This document shows, in pieces, positions 1 through 5,083 of a stretch of DNA of 5,083 nt. Each line of letters begins with the position of its first letter. Position 1 is the first letter of the stretch. A program made the position numbers and the translations under genes. The stretch is from assembly GCA_030123645.1 (NCBI GenBank), contig JASJYE010000214.1, positions 1 to 5,083 of the forward strand, in the 5' to 3' direction. The notes under the pieces are model-generated. The model was not told the origin of the DNA. It ran no database searches and worked only from the letters and a program-made list of their open reading frames with translations. Source of the DNA: Candidatus Hydrogenedentota bacterium. Lineage in GTDB: Bacteria; Hydrogenedentota; Hydrogenedentia; Hydrogenedentales; GCA-2746185.

Positions 1-13
1 GGGGGATAAGACT

Positions 14-475
14 ATGAAGTTAAAGGACTTAGTACTGACTGCGCTCTGTGCGGCGGCGGTTGCGATCCTGCTACCCGCATGCGCGAGTATGGATGCATAT
101 GGCGGCGCGGGGGTGGCTATCGGCTCGGGCACGGCTGTGCATGCCCCCGTGGTCCATTCTGGCGGCCCGCCTGACCATGCGCCCGCGCACGGTTACCGGA
201 AGAAACACCATCACCATGACGTCGAGCTGGTGTACGATTCGGGGCTTGGAGTCTACCTCGTCGCGGGGCATGATGGGCTGTATTTCCATGGCGACTACTT
301 CTATCGGATGGACGGCGGCGGCTCATGGCGAGTCAGCCTGAATCTGAACGGCCCTTGGGAACCCTCGGGGGGGCATGGTGTACCTCCCGGCCTTGCAAAG
401 CACGGCAAGAACAAAGGCAAATGGAAGAGCCAAGGCAAGGGCAAGGGCAAAGGCAAAGGCAAAGGCAAGGGATGA
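14..475 (+). CDS. Small His-rich lipoprotein with Gly-Lys repeat tail, function unknown
   Basis: I do not recognise a named gene. The 153-residue product begins with a lipoprotein signal: MKLK, a hydrophobic stretch over residues 6-20, then LPAC with the likely lipidated cysteine at 23. Residue 24 is Ala, so outer-membrane sorting is expected by the usual +2 rule. Residues 27-64 are a low-complexity Gly/Ala/Pro/His linker ending in KKHHHH (63-68). Residues 71-118 form a compact aromatic block (VYDSGLGVYLV, GLYFHGDYFYR, GSWRVS, GPWEP), followed by VPPGL at 123-127 and a basic tail of alternating Gly and Lys to the end. Similar short envelope proteins with a YDSGLGVY/GLYF/W..P/VPPGL pattern occur in Proteobacteria, without a known role to my knowledge. 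The His cluster could bind metal and the tail could bind polyanions; both are guesses. The ATG is preceded by GGGGG at positions 1-5, a plausible but imperfect ribosome site. It stands alone, convergent with the importer genes. Confidence 0.85.
   Translation: MKLKDLVLTALCAAAVAILLPACASMDAYGGAGVAIGSGTAVHAPVVHSGGPPDHAPAHGYRKKHHHHDVELVYDSGLGVYLVAGHDGLYFHGDYFYRMDGGGSWRVSLNLNGPWEPSGGHGVPPGLAKHGKNKGKWKSQGKGKGKGKGKGKG
434..472 (+). repeat. Tandem hexamer GGCAAR encoding the Gly-Lys tail
   Basis: About six and a half copies of a 6-base unit (GGCAAG or GGCAAA) run in frame to the stop codon and encode alternating Gly and Lys. The third base of the Lys codon varies between copies, so the array is not perfectly homogeneous. 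A change of copy number would add or remove Gly-Lys pairs without shifting the frame. Confidence 0.9.
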
Positions 476-476
476 G

Positions 477-506
477 GGAAGGCCTAGCCTGAGCCGAGGC
501 CTATCC
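477..506 (+). terminator. Weak hairpin just after the lipoprotein gene
   Basis: AGGCCT at 480-485 pairs with AGGCCT at 497-502 around an 11-base loop. GGA (477-479) and TCC (504-506) can extend the stem past a single bulged A at 503. It starts one base after the TGA stop, where a 3' end is expected. There is no T run on either strand, so it is not a canonical rho-independent terminator. It may only be a stem that protects the transcript end, or chance. Confidence 0.25.
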
Positions 507-517
507 TCGCACAGCTT

Positions 518-556
518 AAAATCATCGGCATTGTCATGATACTGGCCCCGCTGATG
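518..556 (-). terminator. Possible weak terminator of the importer operon
   Basis: On the minus strand, downstream of the second permease gene, CATCAGC (556-550) can pair with GCCGATG (529-523), including one G-T wobble, around a 20-base loop. It is followed by A and TTTT at 522-518. The stem is short, the loop large and the T run only four, so this is a weak candidate. It is the best U-tract-bearing hairpin I see in the 167-base convergent gap, which otherwise holds no gene. Confidence 0.2.
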
Positions 557-642
557 CAGTGGCGGCCCTGAACGTACTCCGGCGCCGAGCAGGGAAGCGC
601 TATGTGGATCTTGCATAACTTCTCGATCATCGGCCACTTCCA

Positions 643-1638
643 CTATTGTCTGAGGCGCGGGTCCATGGCGTCGCGGAAGCCCTCGCCGACGAGGTTGAAG
701 GCCGTGACCGTGATGAAGATCGCCAGTCCCGGGAAGGTCACAAGCCACCACGCGAAGTCGATGTATTCCTTCGATTGCTTGAGTATTTCGCCCCAGCTCG
801 CCGTCGGCGGCGGGACGCCGAAACCTAGGAAACTGAGGGCGGATTCCAGCAGAATGGCCCCGGCGACTCCGAAAGTGGCGTTCACCAGTACGGGGGCGAG
901 CGCGTTTGGCAGAAGATGCCGAAATATGATCTGCGCGTCGCTAAGTCCTGTTGCTATCGCTGCGGTAGCGAAGTCGCTCTCACGGAGTTTCAAGAATTCG
1001 CCGCGTACGAGACGAGCAGCGCCGGTCCACGTAGTAATTCCAATGGCGATCATAATGTTATAGATGCTTTGCGGCAGGAATGCTATCAGCGCAAGGATGA
1101 ATATCAGCGTGGGGAAGCAGAGCATGATCTCGATTAGCCGCAGGATTACCGCGTCGACCTTGCCACCGTAGTATCCGGCGACGGAGCCGAGAACGATTCC
1201 GATAGTCACCGATATGCCGACTGCGATGAAGCCGATGGTTAACGAAATGCGCGTACCCCAAATAATCCGGCTTAGCACGTCCCGTCCGCGGTTGTCGGTG
1301 CCAAGCCAATGCTCACTTGTCGGTTTTTCAAGGATCTTGAATAGATCTGACCGGTCGGGCGCAATCCGAATGACGGGCCAGACCGCCGATTCATCTTCAG
1401 CGGGCTCCCATTCGTCGAAGGCGACCGACACCAAGTCCCTATAGCCAATGACGTTGGGGAACCAATACATTTTTCCTTGGTAGGTGGCGTGGATCGGCAC
1501 ATCGCCCGCCAAGAACGGCGCGAACAGCGCGATAAGACCAAGCATGGCTAGGAGCGCGAGCGCGGCAACGCACAATCGGCGCTTGATGAACTGCCGCCAT
1601 ACGATTCGCCAGTAGCTTTGTTTCAGTCGTTTCGGCAT
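643..1638 (-). CDS. Peptide ABC transporter permease, OppC/DppC family (YejE-like)
   Basis: Inner-membrane subunit of a peptide-type ABC importer, pairing with the permease encoded upstream to form the channel. The 331 residues show an N-terminal cytoplasmic arm (1-20), a first membrane helix (about 22-44), a periplasmic segment (45-110), WLGTDNRGRDVLSRIIWGTR (111-130), then five more helices (about 132-156, 166-190, 193-210, 247-270, 294-318). The cytoplasmic EAA loop that docks on the ATPase is at about 222-245 (SDFATAAIATGLSD, then HLLPN). The ending DPRLRQ is typical of the family. The 65-residue segment before WLGTD is longer than in classic DppC and has YQGKMYWFPN and WPVIRIAP, resembling the layout I recall for E. 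coli YejE. The ATG lies 33 bases after the preceding stop, with only a weak GGA upstream; the upstream ATG in that gap is soon closed by a stop. The family is certain; peptide as substrate is likely, not proven. Confidence 0.95.
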   Translation of the reverse strand: MPKRLKQSYWRIVWRQFIKRRLCVAALALLAMLGLIALFAPFLAGDVPIHATYQGKMYWFPNVIGYRDLVSVAFDEWEPAEDESAVWPVIRIAPDRSDLFKILEKPTSEHWLGTDNRGRDVLSRIIWGTRISLTIGFIAVGISVTIGIVLGSVAGYYGGKVDAVILRLIEIMLCFPTLIFILALIAFLPQSIYNIMIAIGITTWTGAARLVRGEFLKLRESDFATAAIATGLSDAQIIFRHLLPNALAPVLVNATFGVAGAILLESALSFLGFGVPPPTASWGEILKQSKEYIDFAWWLVTFPGLAIFITVTAFNLVGEGFRDAMDPRLRQ

Positions 1639-1671
1639 TTTGTTAATGTCCGTCGGACCGCATGTCAGTCC

Positions 1672-2661
1672 CTACCTTAGTTTGATCCGGGGATCCACCA
1701 TGGCGTAGAGGATGTCGGAGACGGCGAGTCCTATGAGCGTCAGTACCGCCGAGAATGACAGAATGCCCATGATCATCGGGTAGTCGCGCGCGAGGATCGC
1801 CTCAAAGCTCAAGCGGCCCATGCCTGGGATACTGAAAATGCTTTCTATGATCACGCTGCCCCCGATCATGGAGGGGAGCAGCGCGCCGAGCAGGGTTATA
1901 ATTGGGATAAGCGAATTGCGCAAGGCGTACTTGTAGACGACTATCCGCTCGGAAAAACCGTAGGCTCGCGCCGTGCGGATGTAGTCTTGTCGAATCGTTT
2001 CGATCATTCCGGCGCGCGCGTAGCGCGACATCATCGCTAGGCTGCTGTAAGTGAGGCAGAACACCGGCAGCACCATATGCCACAAGCGATCTGCCAGCCA
2101 TTCGTACCAGGGCCAATCGTCGGCGCCGACCGCGCTGACGCCGTAGACAGGAAACCAGTCGAGAAAGGCGCCGCCGCCCAAGAAGAACATCAGCAGCATG
2201 GCCACCCAGAAGTTGGGAAGACTGTAGAGGATGAACAGACCCAACGTGGATATTCGATCGCCGACGGAGTATTGGTGCGTCGCCGAGAAAATTCCCAAGG
2301 GTACAGAGAACAAGTATATGAGGAAGAGCGATATGAGATTGAGCTGTATCGTTATCGGAAGGGACTCGAGGATGCGGGCGGTGACGGGCCGATGGTCCTT
2401 GTAGGAGTTTCCGAAGTCGAAGGTTACCATCTGGCGCAACCAGATGACGTATCGCTGATGGATGGGTTTGTCGAGGCCGTAAAGCTTCTTGGTCGCTTCG
2501 ATGACCTCTTCTGAGAGGCTGCCCGCCGCCATCTCGGCGTGGTGCAGTTTGAGGAAGACGGGGCTCCCTGGGGCGAGCTGGACAACCATGAACGTGATGA
2601 CGGTGATACCCAAAAAAGTGGGGATCATCAACAGGAGGCGTCGTACGAGGTAGGCTTTCAA
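1672..2661 (-). CDS. Peptide ABC transporter permease, OppB/DppB family (YejB-like), TTG start
   Basis: Inner-membrane channel subunit, partner of the downstream permease. The 329 residues begin KAYLVRRLLLMIPTFLGITV after the initiator, the standard OppB opening. Helix 1 spans about 8-30, with the family signature QLAPGSP at 28-34, then a periplasmic region with YGLDKPIHQRY (61-71) and FDFGNS (81-86). Further helices lie at about 101-125, 137-162, 194-212, 250-275 and 298-322. The EAA-type ATPase-docking loop is DYIRTARAYGFSE (226-238) followed by ALRNSLIP. The end MVDPRIKLR is typical. The segment FPVYGVSA...PWYEW...LWHMVLPV (170-200) recalls E. coli YejB. The start codon is TTG: there is no ATG or GTG in frame between it and the stop of the binding-protein gene, and the protein begins exactly where the family does. 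No good Shine-Dalgarno precedes it. Length is normal and the reading frame is intact. Confidence 0.95.
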   Translation of the reverse strand: MKAYLVRRLLLMIPTFLGITVITFMVVQLAPGSPVFLKLHHAEMAAGSLSEEVIEATKKLYGLDKPIHQRYVIWLRQMVTFDFGNSYKDHRPVTARILESLPITIQLNLISLFLIYLFSVPLGIFSATHQYSVGDRISTLGLFILYSLPNFWVAMLLMFFLGGGAFLDWFPVYGVSAVGADDWPWYEWLADRLWHMVLPVFCLTYSSLAMMSRYARAGMIETIRQDYIRTARAYGFSERIVVYKYALRNSLIPIITLLGALLPSMIGGSVIIESIFSIPGMGRLSFEAILARDYPMIMGILSFSAVLTLIGLAVSDILYAMVDPRIKLR

Positions 2662-2697
2662 ATCGGGCGGCTCGCGAGAGTGATCAATATCCGCTGC

Positions 2698-4365
2698 TTA
2701 GTATTTCTGCCGATCTTTCGGCACCCACCATTCCTGGAAATCGAAGCCTAGAGGGTAGAATGTCACGTTCTGGAAGCGCTTGTCCATGGCGACCTTCCGC
2801 TGGCCGTTAAACAAGAACGTGTAGGGCTGTTCCTCGTGAAGGATTTCGTGGAATCGGTGGTACATCTTCGCCCTTTTTCCCGCGTCAAATTCCAAGCGGG
2901 CGTCTTCAAGAATTTTGTCCACTTCGTCGTTTACGAAACCGACGTAGTTCGACCCTTTCTCCGACTGGCTTGAATGCCAGATTTGGTAGTTGTCCGATTC
3001 GGCGCTGCTGACCCAGGCCATCGTGCATGCGTCGAAGTCCCGTTTGGTCACGCTCTCAAGGAAGGTCGCCCATTCCAAAGGCTTGATCCTAAAGTCGACC
3101 CCGGCCTTGTCCATCTGTTCCTTGAATACGGTGGCGATTCGTTCGTACGTGGAGCTGCCCGACGGCATGAGGAACTCGACTTTCAGGTCGATTCCGTCCT
3201 TGTCGCGGATTCCGTCGCTGTTCGTGTCTTTCCAACCCGCCTCGTCCAACAAAGCACGCGCCCGTGCAGGGTCATAGGCCCAAGGCTCGATTTCCTTGTT
3301 GTATTCGGGACTGTCCGGGAAATCGGGGCCGGTGACGACGCGGCCATAGTTGTAGAGCAGCGTCTCAACGATGGTCTGACGGTCGAGAAGCATCGTGAAA
3401 GCCCGCCGGACCCGCCTGTCCGAGAGCTGCGGCCGGCGCATGTTCCAGCCTATCCAACCGAAGCTGCCCTGATATCCTTCGGCGGACGACCAACCGATCA
3501 GTTTGTTGAATTTCCGTTCAAAGGCAGGTTTGGACGCCTGTTGCACCCACTGTTCCGAAGATAAACTCATGAAATCCATGTCACCGGCTTTGAGGGCCAG
3601 CAGGGCCGCGTTCGTATCGGATATCATGAGCCATCGGATTTTGTCCAGATACGGCTTCTTTTCGCCCCAATAGTCGTCACGCCGGGCGATGGTGATGTGA
3701 GAGCCGGTCGCCCATTCTTCGAAGACGTAGGGCCCGGATCCCACGGGCGCACGATTCACTTCGAGGGTATTGAAGTCGCCGTGCCCATAGATGTGCTTGG
3801 GCAGCACCCAGAGTTCCCCAAAGGTGCCCAAGTGGAGGAAGTAGGGTTTCGTACAACTTATCTGGATGGTATAGTCGTCGAGCATATCCACCGATTCAAC
3901 GTCGTTTAAGAAACTGCGGATAGTTGCAGTGTCGTTGGCGGGGTTCATGATGGCGTCAAAAGTGAATTTAACGTCTCGGGCGCTAAGGGGCTTCCCGTCC
4001 GAGAATTTCACGTCATCTCGCAGATAGAACGTGTAAGTTAAATGGTCGTCCGAGATTTCGTAGGACTTCGCGATATGCGGTTCTAATTCGAGGGTATCGT
4101 AGTTGCGTTTCAGCAATGTCTCGAAGATGTTCTGATTGACGATCTGAACCGAGCCTGCTCCCGACGCCGCTAGATAAGGGTTCAACGTGGCCGGTTCGCC
4201 GCTTTCGTGGACAATGAGCCAGTCGCCCGTCACCGGATCGCCCACGTCAGCAAGGGAGGCGCCCCCATCGCTTTCAGGGCCATCGGTCCCGCCGCAGGCG
4301 CTAAGCAGGAGAGCGGAGGCGATTAGGAGTGCCAAAGGGAGGAGATGCGAGGATGCAGCTTTCAT
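2698..4365 (-). CDS. ABC transporter solute-binding lipoprotein, family 5 (peptide-binding, OppA/DppA type)
   Basis: Captures the ligand, probably peptides, and presents it to the two permeases encoded next. The 555-residue protein starts with a lipoprotein signal: hydrophobic residues 8-21 and lipobox LSAC, Cys at 24, followed by an acidic/Gly linker (25-47). The mature part has TLNPYLA (60-66), the family 5 signature region at about 99-136 (AKSYEISDD, LTYTFYLRDDVKFSDG, ARDVKFTFD), APVGSGPYVFEEW (206-218), NMRRPQLSDRRVRRAF (308-323) and YDPARARALLDEAGW (364-378). An acidic DTNSDGIRDKDG stretch follows at 380-391. Length fits the family. The frame stays open upstream to a GTG at 4671, but that extension runs antisense through the groEL end and its terminator, and the signal peptide fixes the ATG at 4365. 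No clear ribosome site precedes it; a GGAGGG lies too far upstream (about 35 bases). It is first of three tightly spaced genes. Nickel or another small ligand cannot be excluded. Confidence 0.94.
   Translation of the reverse strand: MKAASSHLLPLALLIASALLLSACGGTDGPESDGGASLADVGDPVTGDWLIVHESGEPATLNPYLAASGAGSVQIVNQNIFETLLKRNYDTLELEPHIAKSYEISDDHLTYTFYLRDDVKFSDGKPLSARDVKFTFDAIMNPANDTATIRSFLNDVESVDMLDDYTIQISCTKPYFLHLGTFGELWVLPKHIYGHGDFNTLEVNRAPVGSGPYVFEEWATGSHITIARRDDYWGEKKPYLDKIRWLMISDTNAALLALKAGDMDFMSLSSEQWVQQASKPAFERKFNKLIGWSSAEGYQGSFGWIGWNMRRPQLSDRRVRRAFTMLLDRQTIVETLLYNYGRVVTGPDFPDSPEYNKEIEPWAYDPARARALLDEAGWKDTNSDGIRDKDGIDLKVEFLMPSGSSTYERIATVFKEQMDKAGVDFRIKPLEWATFLESVTKRDFDACTMAWVSSAESDNYQIWHSSQSEKGSNYVGFVNDEVDKILEDARLEFDAGKRAKMYHRFHEILHEEQPYTFLFNGQRKVAMDKRFQNVTFYPLGFDFQEWWVPKDRQKY
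3193..3228 (-). other. Calcium-binding-like acidic motif within the solute-binding protein
   Basis: Residues 380-391 read DTNSDGIRDKDG, matching the spacing D-x-N-x-D-G-x-x-D of thrombospondin type 3 and dockerin-like calcium loops. It directly follows the conserved LLDEAGW element. Similar Asp/Gly-rich turns appear at this point in many family 5 binding proteins, so a structural rather than regulatory role is likely. Metal binding is inference only. Confidence 0.4.
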
Positions 4366-4497
4366 CGGAGTCTGCGTCGATGGGGTTGTCGTGGCGAAAC
4401 CCTCCGTAGACCGTAGCGGCGCTTTGGGAAACGCGGGGTCCGGCCCAGTTACCCCCTGGTTCTTAGCCAGCGATGGTAGCACAAAACGCCGAAACAG
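4366..4497 (-). promoter_or_regulatory. Presumed promoter and leader of the importer operon
   Basis: A strong terminator separates this region from groEL, so the three importer genes need their own promoter here; that is inference from layout. The best -10-like element I see on the minus strand is TACCAT (4478-4473), 16 bases after TTTCTG (4500-4495), a poor -35 that overlaps the terminator T run. Neither is convincing. The leader also has a short direct repeat CTACGG-T-CTACGG and a GGAGGG far from the start codon. I see no riboswitch or operator. Confidence 0.25.
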
Positions 4498-4531
4498 AAA
4501 AAAGGCGCCGGATTGGGTGCAATCCGGCGCC
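4498..4531 (-). terminator. Rho-independent terminator of groEL
   Basis: On the minus strand, 13 bases after the groEL stop, GGCGCCGGATT (4531-4521) pairs perfectly with AATCCGGCGCC (4514-4504) across a 6-base loop, an 11-base-pair GC-rich stem. Six T follow at once (4503-4498), then CTGTTT. This is a textbook intrinsic terminator. On the plus strand there is no T run after the stem, so it acts in one direction only and ends groEL transcription before the importer genes. Confidence 0.92.
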
Positions 4532-4544
4532 TCGGGGTTTGGCG

Positions 4545-5083
4545 TTACATCATTCCGTCCATACCGCCCATACCGCCCATTCCACCCATACCGCCCATTC
4601 CGCCCATACCTCCACCTCCCGGCGGCATCGCGGGGGCCGTGTCGTCTTTTGGGATATCGGTGACGAGACACTCGGTTGTGATGAACGCGCCCGCGACGCT
4701 CACGGCGTTCTGCGAGGCCGTGCGCAACACCTTGGCCGGATCGAGAATCCCCGCCTGCACCAAATTTTCCATTTCGCCCGTCTCCGCGTTGAAACCGGCA
4801 TTTTGCTTGGCGGCATCGACTTGGCCCACGATAACGGCGCCTTCGTGGCCCGCGTTCTGGGCAATATGATAGAGCGGGGCCGAGAACGCATCGTAGACAA
4901 TCCGCGCGCCCGTCTTCTGGTCGCCTTTGAGCCTTAGATTGGACAGCTTGTCGCGGACCCGCAAAAATGTTAGGCCGCCCCCCGCCACAACGCCTTCTTC
5001 CATGGCCGCGCGCGTCGCGCTCAAGGCGTCCTGCGTGCGCGCCTTCTTTTCCTTCAATTCGATTTCCGTTGCCGCGCCGACCC
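4545..5083 (-). CDS. groEL: Chaperonin GroEL (Hsp60), C-terminal part, cut by the window edge
   Basis: Cytoplasmic ATP-driven protein-folding chaperonin that forms double seven-membered rings and works with the GroES cap. Only the last 178 residues are visible, from VGAATEIELKEKKART to the stop; in E. coli numbering this begins at about residue 381. It covers the end of the apical-to-intermediate hinge, the second intermediate segment and the C-terminal equatorial domain. Aligned by eye, the catalytic Asp398 is kept (TQDAL), as is the nucleotide-binding GVVAGGG (410-416), the adenine-pocket GILDPAKV and the ITTECLVTDIPKDD stretch. The protein ends with six GGM units and DGMM, the flexible tail that fills the ring cavity. 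The frame continues unbroken through the window edge, so an in-frame TTG at 5057 is not the start. GroES and the heat-shock control region, if adjacent, lie outside the window. It is followed by a strong terminator. Confidence 0.98.
   Translation of the reverse strand, partial: VGAATEIELKEKKARTQDALSATRAAMEEGVVAGGGLTFLRVRDKLSNLRLKGDQKTGARIVYDAFSAPLYHIAQNAGHEGAVIVGQVDAAKQNAGFNAETGEMENLVQAGILDPAKVLRTASQNAVSVAGAFITTECLVTDIPKDDTAPAMPPGGGGMGGMGGMGGMGGMGGMDGMM
4560..4613 (-). repeat. groEL: Nine-base tandem repeat encoding the GroEL Gly-Gly-Met tail
   Basis: Six in-frame copies of a 9-base unit, on the minus strand GGC GGT/GGA ATG with small third-position changes, encode (GGM)6 just before DGMM and the stop. 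The repeat is the normal GroEL C-terminal tail rather than an independent element. Read on the opposite strand it creates spurious Ile-Pro-Pro open frames. Confidence 0.95.

Noticed and set aside
323..751. Minus-strand 142-codon open frame with Ala-Leu/Ala-Phe repeats
   Set aside because: The repeat is the Gly-Lys hexamer array read backwards, and the frame overlaps both the lipoprotein and the OppC-like gene ends.
602..1063. Plus-strand 153-codon open frame
   Set aside because: Almost entirely antisense to the OppC-like permease gene, with no domain or supporting start context.
2077..2514. Plus-strand 145-codon open frame
   Set aside because: Antisense to the OppB-like permease gene; its charged, patternless translation looks like a reverse-complement reading of membrane helices.
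2974..3564. Plus-strand 196-codon open frame
   Set aside because: It lies wholly antisense to the solute-binding protein gene, has no recognisable domain, and long antisense frames are common in GC-rich DNA.
4381..4470. Attenuator or riboswitch in the importer leader
   Set aside because: Only short 4-base stems could be found by eye (such as CTGG/CCAG), with no T run and no recognisable conserved core.
4473..4500. TTTCTG-16-TACCAT as a definite sigma-70 promoter
   Set aside because: Only the -10 is moderately good and the -35 is poor; kept only as a weak mention in the inferred promoter region.
4366..4671. N-terminal extension of the solute-binding protein from a GTG at 4671
   Set aside because: The extra 102 residues are the out-of-frame reading of the groEL end, including its repeat and terminator; the lipoprotein signal peptide starts cleanly at the ATG at 4365.
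4513..4937. Plus-strand open frames rich in Ile-Pro-Pro or His-Thr repeats
   Set aside because: They are antisense shadows of the groEL GGM repeat and C-terminal coding sequence.
1..5083. Mobile element, CRISPR array, tRNA, toxin-antitoxin or phage-defence genes
   Set aside because: No direct repeat array, terminal inverted repeats, transposase, tRNA-like fold or defence domain was seen; every long stretch is explained by the housekeeping and transport genes.

Overview
This window reads as an ordinary stretch of chromosome from a GC-rich, diderm (Gram-negative-type) bacterium. Two proteins carry lipobox signal peptides, one of them an outer-membrane-style lipoprotein, and a GroEL with a Gly-Gly-Met tail is present. 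The phylum cannot be fixed from this sequence. No start codon in the window has a strong Shine-Dalgarno sequence, which fits a lineage that relies little on that signal, but four genes are too few to be sure.

Layout from left to right: (1) 14-475, plus strand, a small lipoprotein with a His-rich linker, a compact aromatic domain and a Gly-Lys repeat tail. (2) 476-642, a convergent gap with two weak hairpins and no gene. (3) 643-4365, minus strand, a three-gene peptide ABC importer cluster. In transcription order it encodes a family 5 solute-binding lipoprotein (4365-2698), an OppB/DppB-type permease (2661-1672) and an OppC/DppC-type permease (1638-643), with gaps of only 36 and 33 bases. (4) 4366-4544, a gap holding a clear rho-independent terminator for the gene to the right and, by inference, the importer promoter. 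(5) 4545-5083, minus strand, the C-terminal third of GroEL, cut by the window edge.

The binding protein would capture peptides or similar ligands outside the inner membrane and deliver them to the heterodimeric membrane channel. The ATPase subunits that power such importers are not encoded here: the next gene after the second permease is convergent and unrelated, so they must be supplied from elsewhere. Both permeases have features reminiscent of the YejB/YejE subgroup. Transcription of groEL should stop at the terminator before the importer genes.

I found no mobile element, CRISPR array, RNA gene or novel multi-gene system. The points most worth a second look are the ATPase-less importer, the TTG start of the first permease gene lying in frame with the preceding gene, and the uncharacterised His-rich, GK-tailed lipoprotein.
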